DNA of 64,000 nucleotides from Acidobacteriota bacterium (GTDB lineage: Bacteria > Acidobacteriota > Terriglobia > Acidiferrales > UBA7541): contig JACQDE010000062.1 of NCBI GenBank assembly GCA_016201285.1, positions 1 to 64,000 on the forward strand. The letters are read 5' to 3'. The position numbers were made by a program, and so were the translations under genes. How positions within the stretch are numbered: the first letter of the stretch is position 1; every line of letters begins with the position of its first letter. The notes below the pieces were generated by a model. It was not told the DNA's origin. It saw only the letters and a program-made list of their open reading frames with translations, and searched no databases. Below are positions 1-8,685 of this stretch, one piece after another.

Positions 1-179
1 AGCGAACAGGGAAGGAACTCAGCCGTGCGCAAGAATAAAACACGGATACCACCGGAACCAAAAGCCGCTCCGTGCAGACTCACGTTGACTCGCAATGGCA
101 CCCGCATCGAAAAAATCACCCGTTCTTCAGCACCCTGCTATACCCTGAACCCCACACCCTGCCATTCTCCACCTGCTAC

Positions 180-1397
180 CTACAACCTTCTTAATCCCGC
201 CACCGCCTGCCTCTGAATCTCCGGAAACGGCAACCTCCTCGCATTCTCGAACATCGTCCGTGCCCTTTCCCGCTCTTTCCGCGCCCGATAGTATTCCCCC
301 ATTCGCAAATAGCTCTGCGCGTGCAGCACGCCTTCCGGCTTCTTGCTGATCACTTTCTGAAAGAACTCCATTGCGTCGTCGGGCCGCCCGTGTTCCTCGA
401 CCAGCGTGGCGATCTGAAAATACAGCTTCACCGGGTCCACGCGTTCAAACCCCGGCGCGCGCGTTTCGTATTTCCGCGCCACGTTCTTGCACACTTCAAT
501 CGCCGCGCCCAGGTTGCCTTCACGCTGGTACGTCCGCGCGATTTCCATCTCGTACAGGTAGTTCCGGGGGAAAAATCGCAGCAGGTGCTGGAACATTTCC
601 CGGCTATAGACAAACAGTTTCTCGCGCCCGTACATCACCGCCAGCAGCGCCAGCGCCGCTGTGGACGTCCGCTTGCCGTGCAGCATCGCGTCCTGGAGCA
701 GCTCCACTCCGCGCGTCTTCGACCCGGAATGCCCGCTCAGGAGCAGCAGCCACCGGAACGCGCCCGGCACGCTGCCGATGGCGTATTCGTATGCGCCCAG
801 GATCAGGTTCGGGTCGCTGTTTTTCGAGTCGAGCTGTCGCGCGCGCTGCGCCGCGTCGCGTGACTTGTCGCCGGAACGCAGCGCATCCAGCGGTTTTCGC
901 GTCAGGTTCAGATGATAGTGCGATTCGATGGCATAGCTCACCGCCAGCGCGTAGTGTGCCTGCGCGTCGCTCGCGTTCGCCCGCACCCGCTTTTCCCCGA
1001 GACTCCGCGCCCGCCCCAGAGCCTCCCAGAACGCCTTCACGACTACCGCGTCCGGCGCCGTTGGTGTCGGGTTCAGAAACTCGTTTGCCGCCGTGTAGAA
1101 CTGCGAATCCAGTCGCCCCGCGGCCAGCAGAAGCTGGAACAGATAGCAGTCCGCCAGCCCGTTCCAGTAGAGCGGGTTCTCCGGTTGGAGGGCAATCGCC
1201 TTCCGGTACTGCTCTTCCGCCTCGCGGAATTCCGCGCTGTAAAAATGCTCAAGCGCCTTGTGCTCGTACAACTCGGCGGAGATGCGCGCCTGCTCCGCGC
1301 CGTCGTCGGTGGGCGCCGCCACCGCTGGAGCAGGGAAGTGCAACCCCGAAAGGAAAAGGCTCAAAAGGAACAGGGGAGGAAGAATCGGCCGTCGCAC
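180..1397 (-). CDS. Secreted tetratricopeptide-repeat protein
   Basis: About 405 residues. A hydrophobic N-terminus (LPPLFLLSLFLSG) followed by an Ala-rich PAPAVAAP cleavage region looks like a signal peptide, so the protein is probably periplasmic. TPR-like helices follow: a clear repeat around residues 35-75 (HFYSAEFREAEEQYRKAI) and more towards the C-terminus (FFQKVISKKPEGVLHAQSYL, YYRARKERERARTMFENA). It lies directly downstream of an ECF sigma and an anti-sigma gene, so it may be co-transcribed. The start is uncertain: GTG at 1397 gives the best signal peptide, while GTG at 1439 would be translationally coupled to the anti-sigma stop. The reading frame stays open further upstream, but there it overlaps the anti-sigma gene. 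Specific function unknown. Confidence 0.75.
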   Translation of the reverse strand: MRRPILPPLFLLSLFLSGLHFPAPAVAAPTDDGAEQARISAELYEHKALEHFYSAEFREAEEQYRKAIALQPENPLYWNGLADCYLFQLLLAAGRLDSQFYTAANEFLNPTPTAPDAVVVKAFWEALGRARSLGEKRVRANASDAQAHYALAVSYAIESHYHLNLTRKPLDALRSGDKSRDAAQRARQLDSKNSDPNLILGAYEYAIGSVPGAFRWLLLLSGHSGSKTRGVELLQDAMLHGKRTSTAALALLAVMYGREKLFVYSREMFQHLLRFFPRNYLYEMEIARTYQREGNLGAAIEVCKNVARKYETRAPGFERVDPVKLYFQIATLVEEHGRPDDAMEFFQKVISKKPEGVLHAQSYLRMGEYYRARKERERARTMFENARRLPFPEIQRQAVAGLRRL

Positions 1398-1440
1398 GGC
1401 TCGTGCGGCGCCTAAGTTTGTGCAGCGGTGCCGCCGCACC

Positions 1441-1680
1441 TCAACTCGGGCGGCGTCGCAGGCGGTTTTCCAGAGCTTTGTGCAGGCGGCCACGAACGTC
1501 GTCCGGCAGCGGCGCCGGCTGGGAATTGCAGAACAAGTGTATCGTTTTGCGGGTCGTGTCCACAACCAGCCGGCAGTCCTCGCAGTGCGCCAGATGCCGC
1601 TCCACTTCGGCCAGCAGCGCGCTGTCCGTATCGCCGTTCAGGTAGCTGCCCAGCTCTTTAATAATGTCCCTGCACTTCAA
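1441..1680 (-). CDS. Zinc-finger anti-sigma factor (zf-HC2 type)
   Basis: A 79-residue protein with the zf-HC2/ZAS signature: Cys at residue 3, then HLAHCEDC near residues 29-36, which gives the C...HxxxCxxC zinc ligand set. There is no transmembrane helix, so it is a short soluble anti-sigma of the kind that binds an ECF sigma factor in the cytoplasm. Its start overlaps the end of the sigma factor gene by 4 nt, so the two are translationally coupled, the classic sigma/anti-sigma arrangement. It probably controls the activity of its upstream partner, with zinc or thiol state as possible inputs. Confidence 0.85.
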   Translation of the reverse strand: MKCRDIIKELGSYLNGDTDSALLAEVERHLAHCEDCRLVVDTTRKTIHLFCNSQPAPLPDDVRGRLHKALENRLRRRPS

Positions 1681-2402
1681 TTTTCTTCTCGCTTGTGAAA
1701 ATAACGGTTCAATTTCTGCCGCAGTTTCAGCCGTGCGCGCAGCAATCGCGACTTCACCGCCGGGATGGTGAGTCCCAGCAGCTCGGCGGTTTCTTCGGTC
1801 GAAAAATCTTCCACATCGCGCAGCAGGAAAACCATGCGGAACGCCGGGTCCAGGTCCGCAATCACCGCTTGCAGGATATCCTGCAGCTCGGTCTGCGCGT
1901 AGCGCTGCTCCGGGCTGGGTCCCCAGTCCTCGAGTTCCCGGATCACGAGGTCGTCTTCCGTCTCGATGCTCTCATCCAGCGACACATGGCCGGGCCGCCG
2001 CTTGCGCAGCTTCATCAGCCCTTCGTTCACCGTGATCCGCACCAGCCAGGTGTAGAACCGCGAGTCGCCCTGGAATCCCCCCAGGTGCGAATACGACTTC
2101 AGGAACGCCTCCTGCATCACGTCTTCGGCATCCTCGCGGTTTTGCGTGATGTTCATCGCCAGCCGGAAGATTTTCCGCTCGTAGCGGTTCACCAGCTCCT
2201 CAAATGCGCGAACGTCTCCCGCCTTCGCCCGGGCGACGAGTTCTCCTTCGCCGTCCGACACGCTGGGTCTTGCCTGCGCCGGTTTAGCTGACGTGGGTTC
2301 CACGGGGTTTGAGCGGCTCGACCCCGGTGCGCATTCCATCCGGGAGCCGCTCATCAGGTTACCATATCCGTTCCCGCAGCAAGCGCATACGCCCATTGCC
2401 AT
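1677..2402 (-). CDS. ECF RNA polymerase sigma factor (RpoE-like)
   Basis: About 241 residues. Region 2 spans roughly residues 55-130 (RAFEELVNRYERKIFRLA, DAEDVMQEAFLKSY, FYTWLVRITVNEGLMKLR) and region 4 roughly 165-230 (LPA-type helix-turn-helix with FLLRDVEDFSTEETAELLG and IPAVKSRLLRARLKLR). It directs polymerase to a small regulon, probably an envelope or stress response given the adjacent anti-sigma and secreted TPR genes. The first 50 residues are low in conservation. An internal ATG at 2354 (MSGSRME) is an alternative start, while the outer ATG has an AGGTGA-like element just upstream. Confidence 0.88.
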   Translation of the reverse strand: MAMGVCACCGNGYGNLMSGSRMECAPGSSRSNPVEPTSAKPAQARPSVSDGEGELVARAKAGDVRAFEELVNRYERKIFRLAMNITQNREDAEDVMQEAFLKSYSHLGGFQGDSRFYTWLVRITVNEGLMKLRKRRPGHVSLDESIETEDDLVIRELEDWGPSPEQRYAQTELQDILQAVIADLDPAFRMVFLLRDVEDFSTEETAELLGLTIPAVKSRLLRARLKLRQKLNRYFHKREEN

Positions 2403-2596
2403 TCACCTACCATCCATCTGACGCGCCTTGCGTCTTCCCGGATGCAGATTTTTGCGTTCTCCGGTGCTTCGTCATTCTGAGCCCGGCATCTTCCGCCGGG
2501 CCGATCCCTTTGCCGTCCGCTGTGGGTGGCGGCGAAGAATTCCTCTGGAAACCTCTCCTCTGCCTCCTCTTCTTTCTCAACCTCCTTGACTTCCCC

Positions 2597-2625
2597 TTGA
2601 CAGACCCTCCTGGTTGGCATACATT
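2597..2625 (+). promoter_or_regulatory. Sigma-70 promoter of the TetR gene
   Basis: TTGACA at 2597-2602, a 17-nt spacer, and TACATT at 2620-2625. The -35 is perfect and the -10 matches four of six positions. It lies 33 nt upstream of the GTG start of the TetR gene. Confidence 0.6.
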
Positions 2626-2631
2626 TTCGAA

Positions 2632-2641
2632 CGAACGTTCG
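2632..2641. promoter_or_regulatory. Palindromic operator CGAACGTTCG
   Basis: A perfect 10-bp palindrome within a longer run rich in GAAC/GTTC half sites. It sits exactly where the +1 of the upstream promoter would be, as expected for an autoregulating TetR repressor. Binding by the adjacent TetR is inferred. Other copies upstream of the catabolic genes were not found by eye. Confidence 0.5.
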
Positions 2642-2657
2642 ACTCAGGCGGCCTTCC

Positions 2658-3350
2658 GTGCCCAAAACCGAACACAGCCATCACCCGGCCTTCGACCGCA
2701 AGCTCGCGCTCATCCTGCGCTATGCGGCCCGCGTCTTCTCCGAAAAAGGCTTTGAGGGCGCCTCCGTCCGCGACATTTCCCGCGCCTCCGGCGTTTCCCT
2801 CTCCGGCCTTTACTACTATTTCGAGAGCAAGCAAAAGCTCCTCTACCTCATTCAGCTTTACGCCTTCTCGAACATCGTTCGCCGCCTCGAGGAGCGCCTC
2901 GCCGCCGTCACCGATCCCGTCGTGCGCGTCCGCATTCTCGTCCGCAACCATCTCGACTACTTCCTCCATCATCCTGCCGAGATGAAAGTCCTCTCCCACG
3001 AAGCCGACGAGTTGGAAGGCCGCTTCCGCCGCGAAATCGCCGAGATCAAAAAACGCTATTATTCGCTCGCCCTCGGCATCTTCGAGGACCTCCGCAGCAG
3101 CGGCGCCGTCCGCCGGATGAACCCGCGCGTCGCCGTCCTCAGCCTCTTCGGCATGATGAATTGGATCTATACCTGGTATAACCCGAAGGTGGACCCGTCG
3201 CCCGAGGCGATTGCCGATACTATGGCAGGCATTTTTCTCGAAGGTGTCGCCAACGGCCACCGTCCGCTGCGCGTCTCGAATGGCCGCGCCAACCGTGTTG
3301 CGCACTCCACGCGCCGCGAACCGGAATTTGCCGTCCGCGCCGCAAGCTGA
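2658..3350 (+). CDS. TetR/AcrR family transcriptional regulator
   Basis: 230 residues. The N-terminal TetR helix-turn-helix covers about residues 18-62 (ILRYAARVFSEKGFEGASVR, ISRASGVSLSGLYYYFESKQ). The C-terminal half resembles acyl-CoA-responsive TetR regulators of the FadR/PaaR kind. It begins with GTG. It heads a plus-strand run of acyl-CoA and aromatic-catabolism genes and overlaps its own likely operator, so it is the best candidate for the cluster's repressor, with an acyl-CoA thioester as inducer. The ligand is inferred from context only. The C-terminal 35 residues are Arg/Ala rich and probably disordered. Confidence 0.87.
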   Translation: MPKTEHSHHPAFDRKLALILRYAARVFSEKGFEGASVRDISRASGVSLSGLYYYFESKQKLLYLIQLYAFSNIVRRLEERLAAVTDPVVRVRILVRNHLDYFLHHPAEMKVLSHEADELEGRFRREIAEIKKRYYSLALGIFEDLRSSGAVRRMNPRVAVLSLFGMMNWIYTWYNPKVDPSPEAIADTMAGIFLEGVANGHRPLRVSNGRANRVAHSTRREPEFAVRAAS

Positions 3351-3446
3351 CGGCTATGTGGCGCGAAGGAATCTCATTTTGTCTACTGAGAGCTGAAAGC
3401 TGGTAGCTGGCATCTCGCACATGACTTCACCGAGGGGGGAATTGAA

Positions 3447-4256
3447 ATGGCTACATCGCAAGCGGTGGAACAGAAGACGCTGGTCAACTACCGCGTCGAG
3501 GACGGCATCGCCATCTTGGAGATGAGCGACCCGCCAGCCAATACTTACACCTACGAGATGATGCAGCAGCTCGACGCCTGCACCCTCGCCGCGCGCATGG
3601 ACGAATCCGTGCACGTCATCGTCTTGCGCGGTGGCGGCGAAAAATTCTTCTCCGCCGGCGCCAGCATTCCCATGCTCAACCGCGTGGATCCCCAGTTCAA
3701 ATATTACTTCTGTCTCCACGCCAACGAGACACTTTCGCGCCTCGAGCAGACTCCCAAGCTGGTCATTGCCGCGCTCAACGGCCACACCGTCGGCGGCGGC
3801 CTCGAGATCGCCATGGCCTGTGACATCCGCATCGCCAAAAAGGAAGGCGGCAAGATCGGCCTGCCCGAAGTCAACCTTGGCGTGCTTCCTGGCACCGGCG
3901 GCACCCAGCGCATGCTGCGCATTATCGGCCGCGCCCGCGCCATGGAGTTGATGACCACCGGCCGCACCTTCAGCTTCGAAGAAGCCATCGAATTCGGCCT
4001 GATTCACTACATCTACGACAAGGAAACTTTCTGGGACGACGTCATGGCCTACGCGCGGCAGTTCTGCCCGCCTAACAAGGCTTCGCGCGCAGTTGGCCGC
4101 ATCAAGCGCGCCATCGTCAGCGGCTCGGAGGTTCCGTTCCAGGAGGCGCTGGCCATCGAGCGCGAATTGCAGCAACTCCTGTTCACCAGTGAAGACGCCA
4201 AGGAAGGCATTGCCGCCTACGTTGGCAAGCGCCAGGCATCGTTCAAAGGAAAGTAG
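3447..4256 (+). CDS. Enoyl-CoA hydratase (crotonase family)
   Basis: 269 residues with a complete crotonase fold. The oxyanion-hole motif is GGGEKFFSAGAS near residues 62-73. HTVGGGLEIAMACD near 113-126 supplies the first catalytic Glu, and LPEVNLGVLPGTGGTQRM near 139-156 supplies the second. Both Glu residues of true enoyl-CoA hydratases are therefore present, so reversible hydration of a 2-enoyl-CoA is likely. The ATG is preceded by a strong GGGGGGA ribosome site. It is the first enzyme gene of the cluster, about 90 nt after the TetR gene. Confidence 0.88.
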   Translation: MATSQAVEQKTLVNYRVEDGIAILEMSDPPANTYTYEMMQQLDACTLAARMDESVHVIVLRGGGEKFFSAGASIPMLNRVDPQFKYYFCLHANETLSRLEQTPKLVIAALNGHTVGGGLEIAMACDIRIAKKEGGKIGLPEVNLGVLPGTGGTQRMLRIIGRARAMELMTTGRTFSFEEAIEFGLIHYIYDKETFWDDVMAYARQFCPPNKASRAVGRIKRAIVSGSEVPFQEALAIERELQQLLFTSEDAKEGIAAYVGKRQASFKGK

Positions 4257-4337
4257 GGGCGCGGCTTGCTGCGCCCCGTGTAGGGGCCGGTTTTTAGATC
4301 GGCCCGTTCTCGAATTTCGAGTCTCGTGAAAGGGACT

Positions 4338-5807
4338 ATGGCAACAGCAGTTGTACAGCCAAAACCCGGCAAACTTTTCATTGGCGGCCAGTGGCTAGAC
4401 GCTGCCGACAGCAGAACCTATGCCACGCTGAATCCTGCCACCGGCGAAGCGCTCACCGTAGTTGCCGAAGCCGCCGAGCGCGACGCGGACGCCGCCGTCC
4501 AGGCCGCGCGCAAAGCGTTCGAATCCGGCCCCTGGCCTGAAATGTCCGCCTCCGACCGCGGCCGCATCCTCTGGCGCCTCGGCGACCTGGTGGACAAACA
4601 CACCGAAGAGCTTGCCACGCTCGAAACGCTCGACAACGGCAAGCCCATTTTCGAATCACGCTATGTAGACATGCCCATGGTGGCGGAAGTGTTCCGCTAC
4701 TTCGCAGGATGGGCCACCAAAATCCACGGCGAGACCGTGCCGGTTAAAGGCCCCTTCCTGCACTACACGCTGCGCGAACCCGTCGGCGTGATTGCCGCGA
4801 TCATCCCGTGGAATTTCCCGCTGCTGATGGCGTCGTGGAAAATCGCGCCGGCGCTTGCCGCGGGAAATACTGTTGTGCTCAAGCCCGCGCCGTGGACGCC
4901 GCTCACCGCCCTGCGTTTCGCCGAGCTCTGCCAGGAAGCCGGCGTTCCCGATGGCGTCCTCAACGTCGTCACCGGCTCCACGCGCGAGCTCGGCCGCGCT
5001 CTCGTCCGCCATCCCGGCGTGGACAAGGTCGCCTTCACCGGCTCCACCGCCACCGGCCAGGAGATCATCCGCGAATCCGCCGCCTCACTGAAGCACGTTT
5101 CGCTCGAGCTCGGTGGCAAGTCGCCCAACATTGTTTTCGCTGACGCCGACCTCGACGCCGCCGTCAAGGGCGCCACTCTGGGCATCTTCTACGGGAAGGG
5201 CGAAGTCTGCGCCGCCGGCTCGCGCCTCTTCGTCGAGAAGAAAGTGAAAGACGACTTCCTGCACAAGCTCGTCGAGCGCGCGAAGAAAACCATTCCCGGT
5301 GATCCGCTCGACCCCAGGACGCGTTTCGGCTCGCTCGTCAGCGTCGAGCAGATGAACAAGGTTCTCGGCTATATCGAGAAGGGTAAGGCCGAAGGCGCTG
5401 CGGTGGTCGCCGGCGGCGGCCGCGCCGAGTTCGGCGGCGGCAAGGGTTGCTTCGTGCAGGCCACGGTCTTCGACGGCGTGCGCAACGACATGACCATCGC
5501 CCGCGAGGAAATCTTCGGCCCCGTCCTCGCCACCATCGAGTTCGGTGACGTTTCCGACGCCGTCCGTCAGGCCAACGACAATCCCTACGGTCTTGCCGCC
5601 GCAGTCTGGACGCGCGACATCGCTCGCGCTCATCGCGTCGCCGGACTACTCCGCGCCGGTACCGTCTGGATTAACACCTACAACAATTACGATCCCGCGG
5701 CGGCCTTCGGCGGTTATAAGATGAGCGGCTACGGCCGCGAGCTCTCCATGCACGCGATCGAGCTTTACACCCAGCTCAAGAGCGTCTGGGTGAATCTAAA
5801 AGATTAA
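4338..5807 (+). CDS. NAD(P)-dependent aldehyde dehydrogenase
   Basis: 489 residues, the normal length for the ALDH superfamily. Visible motifs are IIPWNFPLLMASWKIAPALA (cofactor site), FTGSTATGQ, the general-base Glu in LELGGKSPN, the nucleophilic Cys in GKGEVCAAGSR, and EEIFGPVL. It oxidises an aldehyde to the acid. In this context the substrate could be a ring-cleavage semialdehyde, the role played by BoxD or the PaaZ dehydrogenase domain in known pathways, although it looks like a general betaine/phenylacetaldehyde-type ALDH. The ATG at 4338 has AAGGGA 5 nt upstream and is preferred over GTG at 4326. Confidence 0.88.
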   Translation: MATAVVQPKPGKLFIGGQWLDAADSRTYATLNPATGEALTVVAEAAERDADAAVQAARKAFESGPWPEMSASDRGRILWRLGDLVDKHTEELATLETLDNGKPIFESRYVDMPMVAEVFRYFAGWATKIHGETVPVKGPFLHYTLREPVGVIAAIIPWNFPLLMASWKIAPALAAGNTVVLKPAPWTPLTALRFAELCQEAGVPDGVLNVVTGSTRELGRALVRHPGVDKVAFTGSTATGQEIIRESAASLKHVSLELGGKSPNIVFADADLDAAVKGATLGIFYGKGEVCAAGSRLFVEKKVKDDFLHKLVERAKKTIPGDPLDPRTRFGSLVSVEQMNKVLGYIEKGKAEGAAVVAGGGRAEFGGGKGCFVQATVFDGVRNDMTIAREEIFGPVLATIEFGDVSDAVRQANDNPYGLAAAVWTRDIARAHRVAGLLRAGTVWINTYNNYDPAAAFGGYKMSGYGRELSMHAIELYTQLKSVWVNLKD

Positions 5808-5847
5808 GTGGCACCGGCACTCTCGCTGGTGCGATTGCCTGGGGGAA

Positions 5848-6360
5848 ATGAGGACTTTACCCGATTACCTGCGGAAGGGAATGAAGCTGATGATTGTCGG
5901 GTTCAATCCCGGCGAAAACTCGGCCCGCGTCGGACATTACTACGCCGGCCGCAACAACCAGTTCTGGCCGTTGCTCTACGAGGCCGGCATCATCCCGGAG
6001 CCGATTGACCATCACGACGACAAGCGCATGGTCGAATTCGGCATCGGCCTCACCGATCTGGTCAAGCGCCCCTCGCGCGGCATCGAAGAAATCAAGCGCG
6101 AGGAATGGACCGAAGGCCGCGTCCTGCTCGCCCAGAAGCTTGTGGAGTTTGCCCCGCGCATCATCGCCTTCAACGGCAAGCTCTGCTACGAGAAGTTCAC
6201 CGGGCGGCCCTGCAAGGTCGGTTTGCAGAAGGAAACGCTTTACGGCGCTGCGGTCTTTGTTCTGCCCTCCACCAGCGGGCAGAACGCCGGCGCTACCCCG
6301 GGCCAGAAGCTGCGCTACTTCAAGCAGCTCGCCGCCCTGGTCGCGAAGGCGAAAGCCTGA
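5848..6360 (+). CDS. mug: G/U(T) mismatch-specific uracil/thymine DNA glycosylase
   Basis: 170 residues of the Mug/TDG branch of the uracil-DNA glycosylases. The N-terminal active-site motif reads GFNPGENSARVGHYYAGRNN, and the C-terminal minor-groove motif is LPSTSGQNA. The enzyme removes U or T opposite G in DNA. It sits inside the catabolic gene run with no obvious functional link, so it is probably a passenger in the transcript. Confidence 0.88.
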   Translation: MRTLPDYLRKGMKLMIVGFNPGENSARVGHYYAGRNNQFWPLLYEAGIIPEPIDHHDDKRMVEFGIGLTDLVKRPSRGIEEIKREEWTEGRVLLAQKLVEFAPRIIAFNGKLCYEKFTGRPCKVGLQKETLYGAAVFVLPSTSGQNAGATPGQKLRYFKQLAALVAKAKA

Positions 6361-6367
6361 TCTTGTA

Positions 6368-6402
6368 GGACAGGCTCCCGAGGCTTCGAGACAGGCCTGT
6401 CC
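6368..6402. repeat. GGACAGGC/GCCTGTCC inverted repeat
   Basis: An intergenic palindrome with arms at 6368-6375 and 6395-6402 enclosing a CCCGAGG-type inner segment. It belongs to the GCACAGGC...GCCTGTGC repeat family also seen at 10256, 24263, 28503 and 61460. Confidence 0.5.
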
Positions 6403-6496
6403 GGCACGATCGATGACTCAAGGCCCGTCTCGGCTCGTCGGGACTGCCCTGAGGGTTTTGCCTGCTGACCGCTGTTTGCTGAACGCTGAAATCTCG

Positions 6497-7309
6497 ATGC
6501 CCAACGGCGCACAATCCGCCTCCCGCCCCGTCCTCCTCGAATCGCGCGAGGGCGCTATCCTCACGCTCACGCTGAACCGCCCCGACAAAATGAACGCGCT
6601 GAATATCGAGCTCACCAGCGCGCTCCTCGACGCTCTTCGCCGCGCCGCGGCAGACACGGAAATCCGCGCGATTGTCATCACCGGCGCCGGCCGTGCCTTC
6701 TGTGCCGGCGGCGACCTTGCGCTCATCGGCGACGCGCGCCGCCGCAATGCCGGCCACGAACTGGAATCGCTGTTGCGTGGTGGCAGCCAGATTGCCCTCG
6801 CGATTCGCGATGTCCCGGTGCCCGTGCTCGCCGCCGTCAACGGCGCCGCCGCTGGCGCCGGCATGAACGTCGCTCTCGCCTGCGACCTCCGCATCGCTTC
6901 GGAAAGCGCCGTCTTTGGCCAGAATTTCGCCAAGGTCGGCCTGTTTCCTGATTTCGGCGGCATGTTCTTTCTGCCGCGCCTCGTCGGCCCCGCGCGCGCC
7001 GCGGAGATGTTCTACACCGGCGATATGATTTCCGCCGTCGAAGCCGAGCGCATCGGCGTGGTGAACCACGTCGTACCGCACGATCGCCTTGCCGAGGAGG
7101 CCCGCGCGCTGGCTGGAAAACTCGCAGCCGCCCCGCCCATCGCCGCGCGCGCCGTGAAGAACGTGCTTTTCGGCGCCGACCGTGCCGCACTCGAGCAGGC
7201 CCTTGAGATGGAGATTCGCCAGCAGGTGGAATGTTTTCTTTCCAACGATTGCGCCGAAGGCCTGCGCGCCTTCTTTGAAAAGCGCGCGCCCCAATTCACG
7301 GGGCGGTAG
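6497..7309 (+). CDS. PaaG-like enoyl-CoA isomerase/hydratase (crotonase family)
   Basis: 270 residues. The oxyanion-hole motifs GAGRAFCAGGDL and NGAAAGAGMNVALACDLRIA are present, but the first catalytic Glu of hydratases is replaced (GMNVALACD). The second region reads VGLFPDFGGMFFLPRLVG. The PDxGG Asp is characteristic of the PaaG/PaaB subgroup, which isomerises ring-epoxide CoA thioesters to oxepins or shifts double bonds. It lies next to a diiron epoxidase gene, which supports an epoxide-isomerase role. The ATG at 6497 follows a stretch of degenerate intergenic repeats; the frame is open further upstream but there overlaps mug. Confidence 0.82.
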   Translation: MPNGAQSASRPVLLESREGAILTLTLNRPDKMNALNIELTSALLDALRRAAADTEIRAIVITGAGRAFCAGGDLALIGDARRRNAGHELESLLRGGSQIALAIRDVPVPVLAAVNGAAAGAGMNVALACDLRIASESAVFGQNFAKVGLFPDFGGMFFLPRLVGPARAAEMFYTGDMISAVEAERIGVVNHVVPHDRLAEEARALAGKLAAAPPIAARAVKNVLFGADRAALEQALEMEIRQQVECFLSNDCAEGLRAFFEKRAPQFTGR

Positions 7310-7377
7310 TTGTAAGGGCGGACCGGCGTGTCCGCCCTGCTGAAAACTGACGACTCTGTATAAGGAGACTTATCCAA

Positions 7378-8496
7378 ATGCCCGCAGCTCGCATCTCGAC
7401 CTTCGACGATTGGGTGGATCTCTTCCGCGCTTGGCGCAAGGACATCGGCGTGGACTATCCCGAAATCGCAAACTTCAAGTTCGACGCCAAGTTCGGCCCC
7501 ACGCGCTCGAACGAAATCGAGTTCGGCGCCTACAAGGGCCGCCCGAAATGGCAGCGCGTCCTGCAGATTCCCGACCAGCGCATGCGCGACGCCCTGCTCA
7601 ACCTGATCGTCTATCAAGGCGACACCGAGTTTGCCTCCGTCGAGCAGCAGCGCCAGCTCTTCCTGAACTCCCCCAGCGAGCATGACCGCCAGTCGCTCTG
7701 CCGCGTCGTCACCGAGGAGATGCGCCACGGCTGGCAGATGTGCCACCTTCTCATCGCCCATTTTGGCTACAGCGGCCGCGTTGAGGCTCAAAAAATGCTC
7801 GAGCGCCGCGCCTTCGAGTCCAAGCGCCTCCTCGGCGCCTTCAACCAGGACGTCAACAACTGGCTTGACTTCTTCACCTACACCGACTTTGTGGACCGCG
7901 ACGGCAAGTTCCAGCTCACCATGCTCAGTTATTCCGGTTTCGAGCCGCTGGCGCAATCTATGATCCCGATGTTGAAAGAGGAGTCCTTCCACCTCGGCAC
8001 CGGCCAGGACGGCCTCAAGCGCATCGTCAAGGCCGGCGTCGTGCCGCTCCGCATCATCCAGAAGTTCATCAACAAGTGGATCCCGGTCAGCTACGACCTC
8101 TTCGGTGTGGATAATTCCAGTTCCGCGCACTGGTTCTACGTCTGGGGCCTCAAGGGCCGCTTCGACGAGCCACAGGCCAAACAGGAAGCCGACCTCGGCA
8201 AGATGAACGAGCACAACCGCTACCTCTACCATCTCGAGTGCAAGCAGCTCATCGAGCTGATCAACAGAGGCGTTCCGGCCGGCCAGCTCAAGCTCTACGT
8301 GCCCGACTTGAAATTCAACCGCCACATCGGCGAATTCGCCAATCAACCCTACAGCGTCCACGGTGAACTGCTTTCGCCGCGTGAGTATGAGGAGCACGTC
8401 AAGGAGATGCTTCCGCAGCCCGAGGACATCGCGCTGATTAAGGACATCCAGGCCAACGAGCCGAAATGGATCGCACCGAAGTTGACGGTGCAATGA
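7378..8496 (+). CDS. BoxB/PaaA-like diiron acyl-CoA epoxidase subunit
   Basis: 372 residues. The ferritin-like diiron ligand set is visible: Glu84 (GDTEFASVE), Glu114 and His117 (EEMRHGW), Asp173 (FVDRDGK) and Glu202 and His205 (EESFHLG). An Asp in the fourth position and the DRDGK motif fit BoxB, the benzoyl-CoA 2,3-epoxidase component, rather than PaaA, which has Glu there. As I recall them, the BoxB ligand spacings of 30, 3 and 29 residues are reproduced. It is about 100 residues shorter than typical BoxB. Neither a BoxA-type reductase nor the PaaBCE partners are encoded nearby. It probably inserts oxygen into an aromatic acyl-CoA ring; the exact substrate is unknown. Confidence 0.8.
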   Translation: MPAARISTFDDWVDLFRAWRKDIGVDYPEIANFKFDAKFGPTRSNEIEFGAYKGRPKWQRVLQIPDQRMRDALLNLIVYQGDTEFASVEQQRQLFLNSPSEHDRQSLCRVVTEEMRHGWQMCHLLIAHFGYSGRVEAQKMLERRAFESKRLLGAFNQDVNNWLDFFTYTDFVDRDGKFQLTMLSYSGFEPLAQSMIPMLKEESFHLGTGQDGLKRIVKAGVVPLRIIQKFINKWIPVSYDLFGVDNSSSAHWFYVWGLKGRFDEPQAKQEADLGKMNEHNRYLYHLECKQLIELINRGVPAGQLKLYVPDLKFNRHIGEFANQPYSVHGELLSPREYEEHVKEMLPQPEDIALIKDIQANEPKWIAPKLTVQ

Positions 8497-8599
8497 GGTC
8501 ATCGCGGCGAGCCCTTTTGTCCGCCCAGTAGTGCTGGCATCTCCGGTTTCTGGTCCGATGAATTGCATCGGACCACCGGAGTCCGCACACCGGACTTGC

Positions 8600-8670
8600 C
8601 GGCTCTTCAGGGGGTCGGAGCTTCAGCTCCGACAGAATGCTGCAGGTAACAGAAGGGGGCTTTAGCCCCG
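8600..8670. repeat. Two adjacent intergenic palindromes
   Basis: A 9-bp-stem hairpin GTCGGAGCT/AGCTCCGAC at 8614-8633 is followed by GGGGCT/AGCCCC at 8656-8669. They lie in the 189-nt gap between the diiron enzyme and CoA transferase genes. No T-tract follows, so they look like mobile REP-like repeats, not terminators. Confidence 0.5.
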
Positions 8671-8685
8671 GAAACTCATAATTGG

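Larger units (their letters stand above)
2403..2657. repeat. Intergenic region with palindromic repeat (divergent promoters)
   Basis: Gap between the divergent sigma-factor and TetR genes. Near 2473-2506 it carries a TCATTCTGAGC element followed by a CCCGGC...GCCGGG hairpin, a motif type repeated at 21988-22035 and in variant form at 11425-11460. The right end holds the promoter and operator listed separately. Confidence 0.45.
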
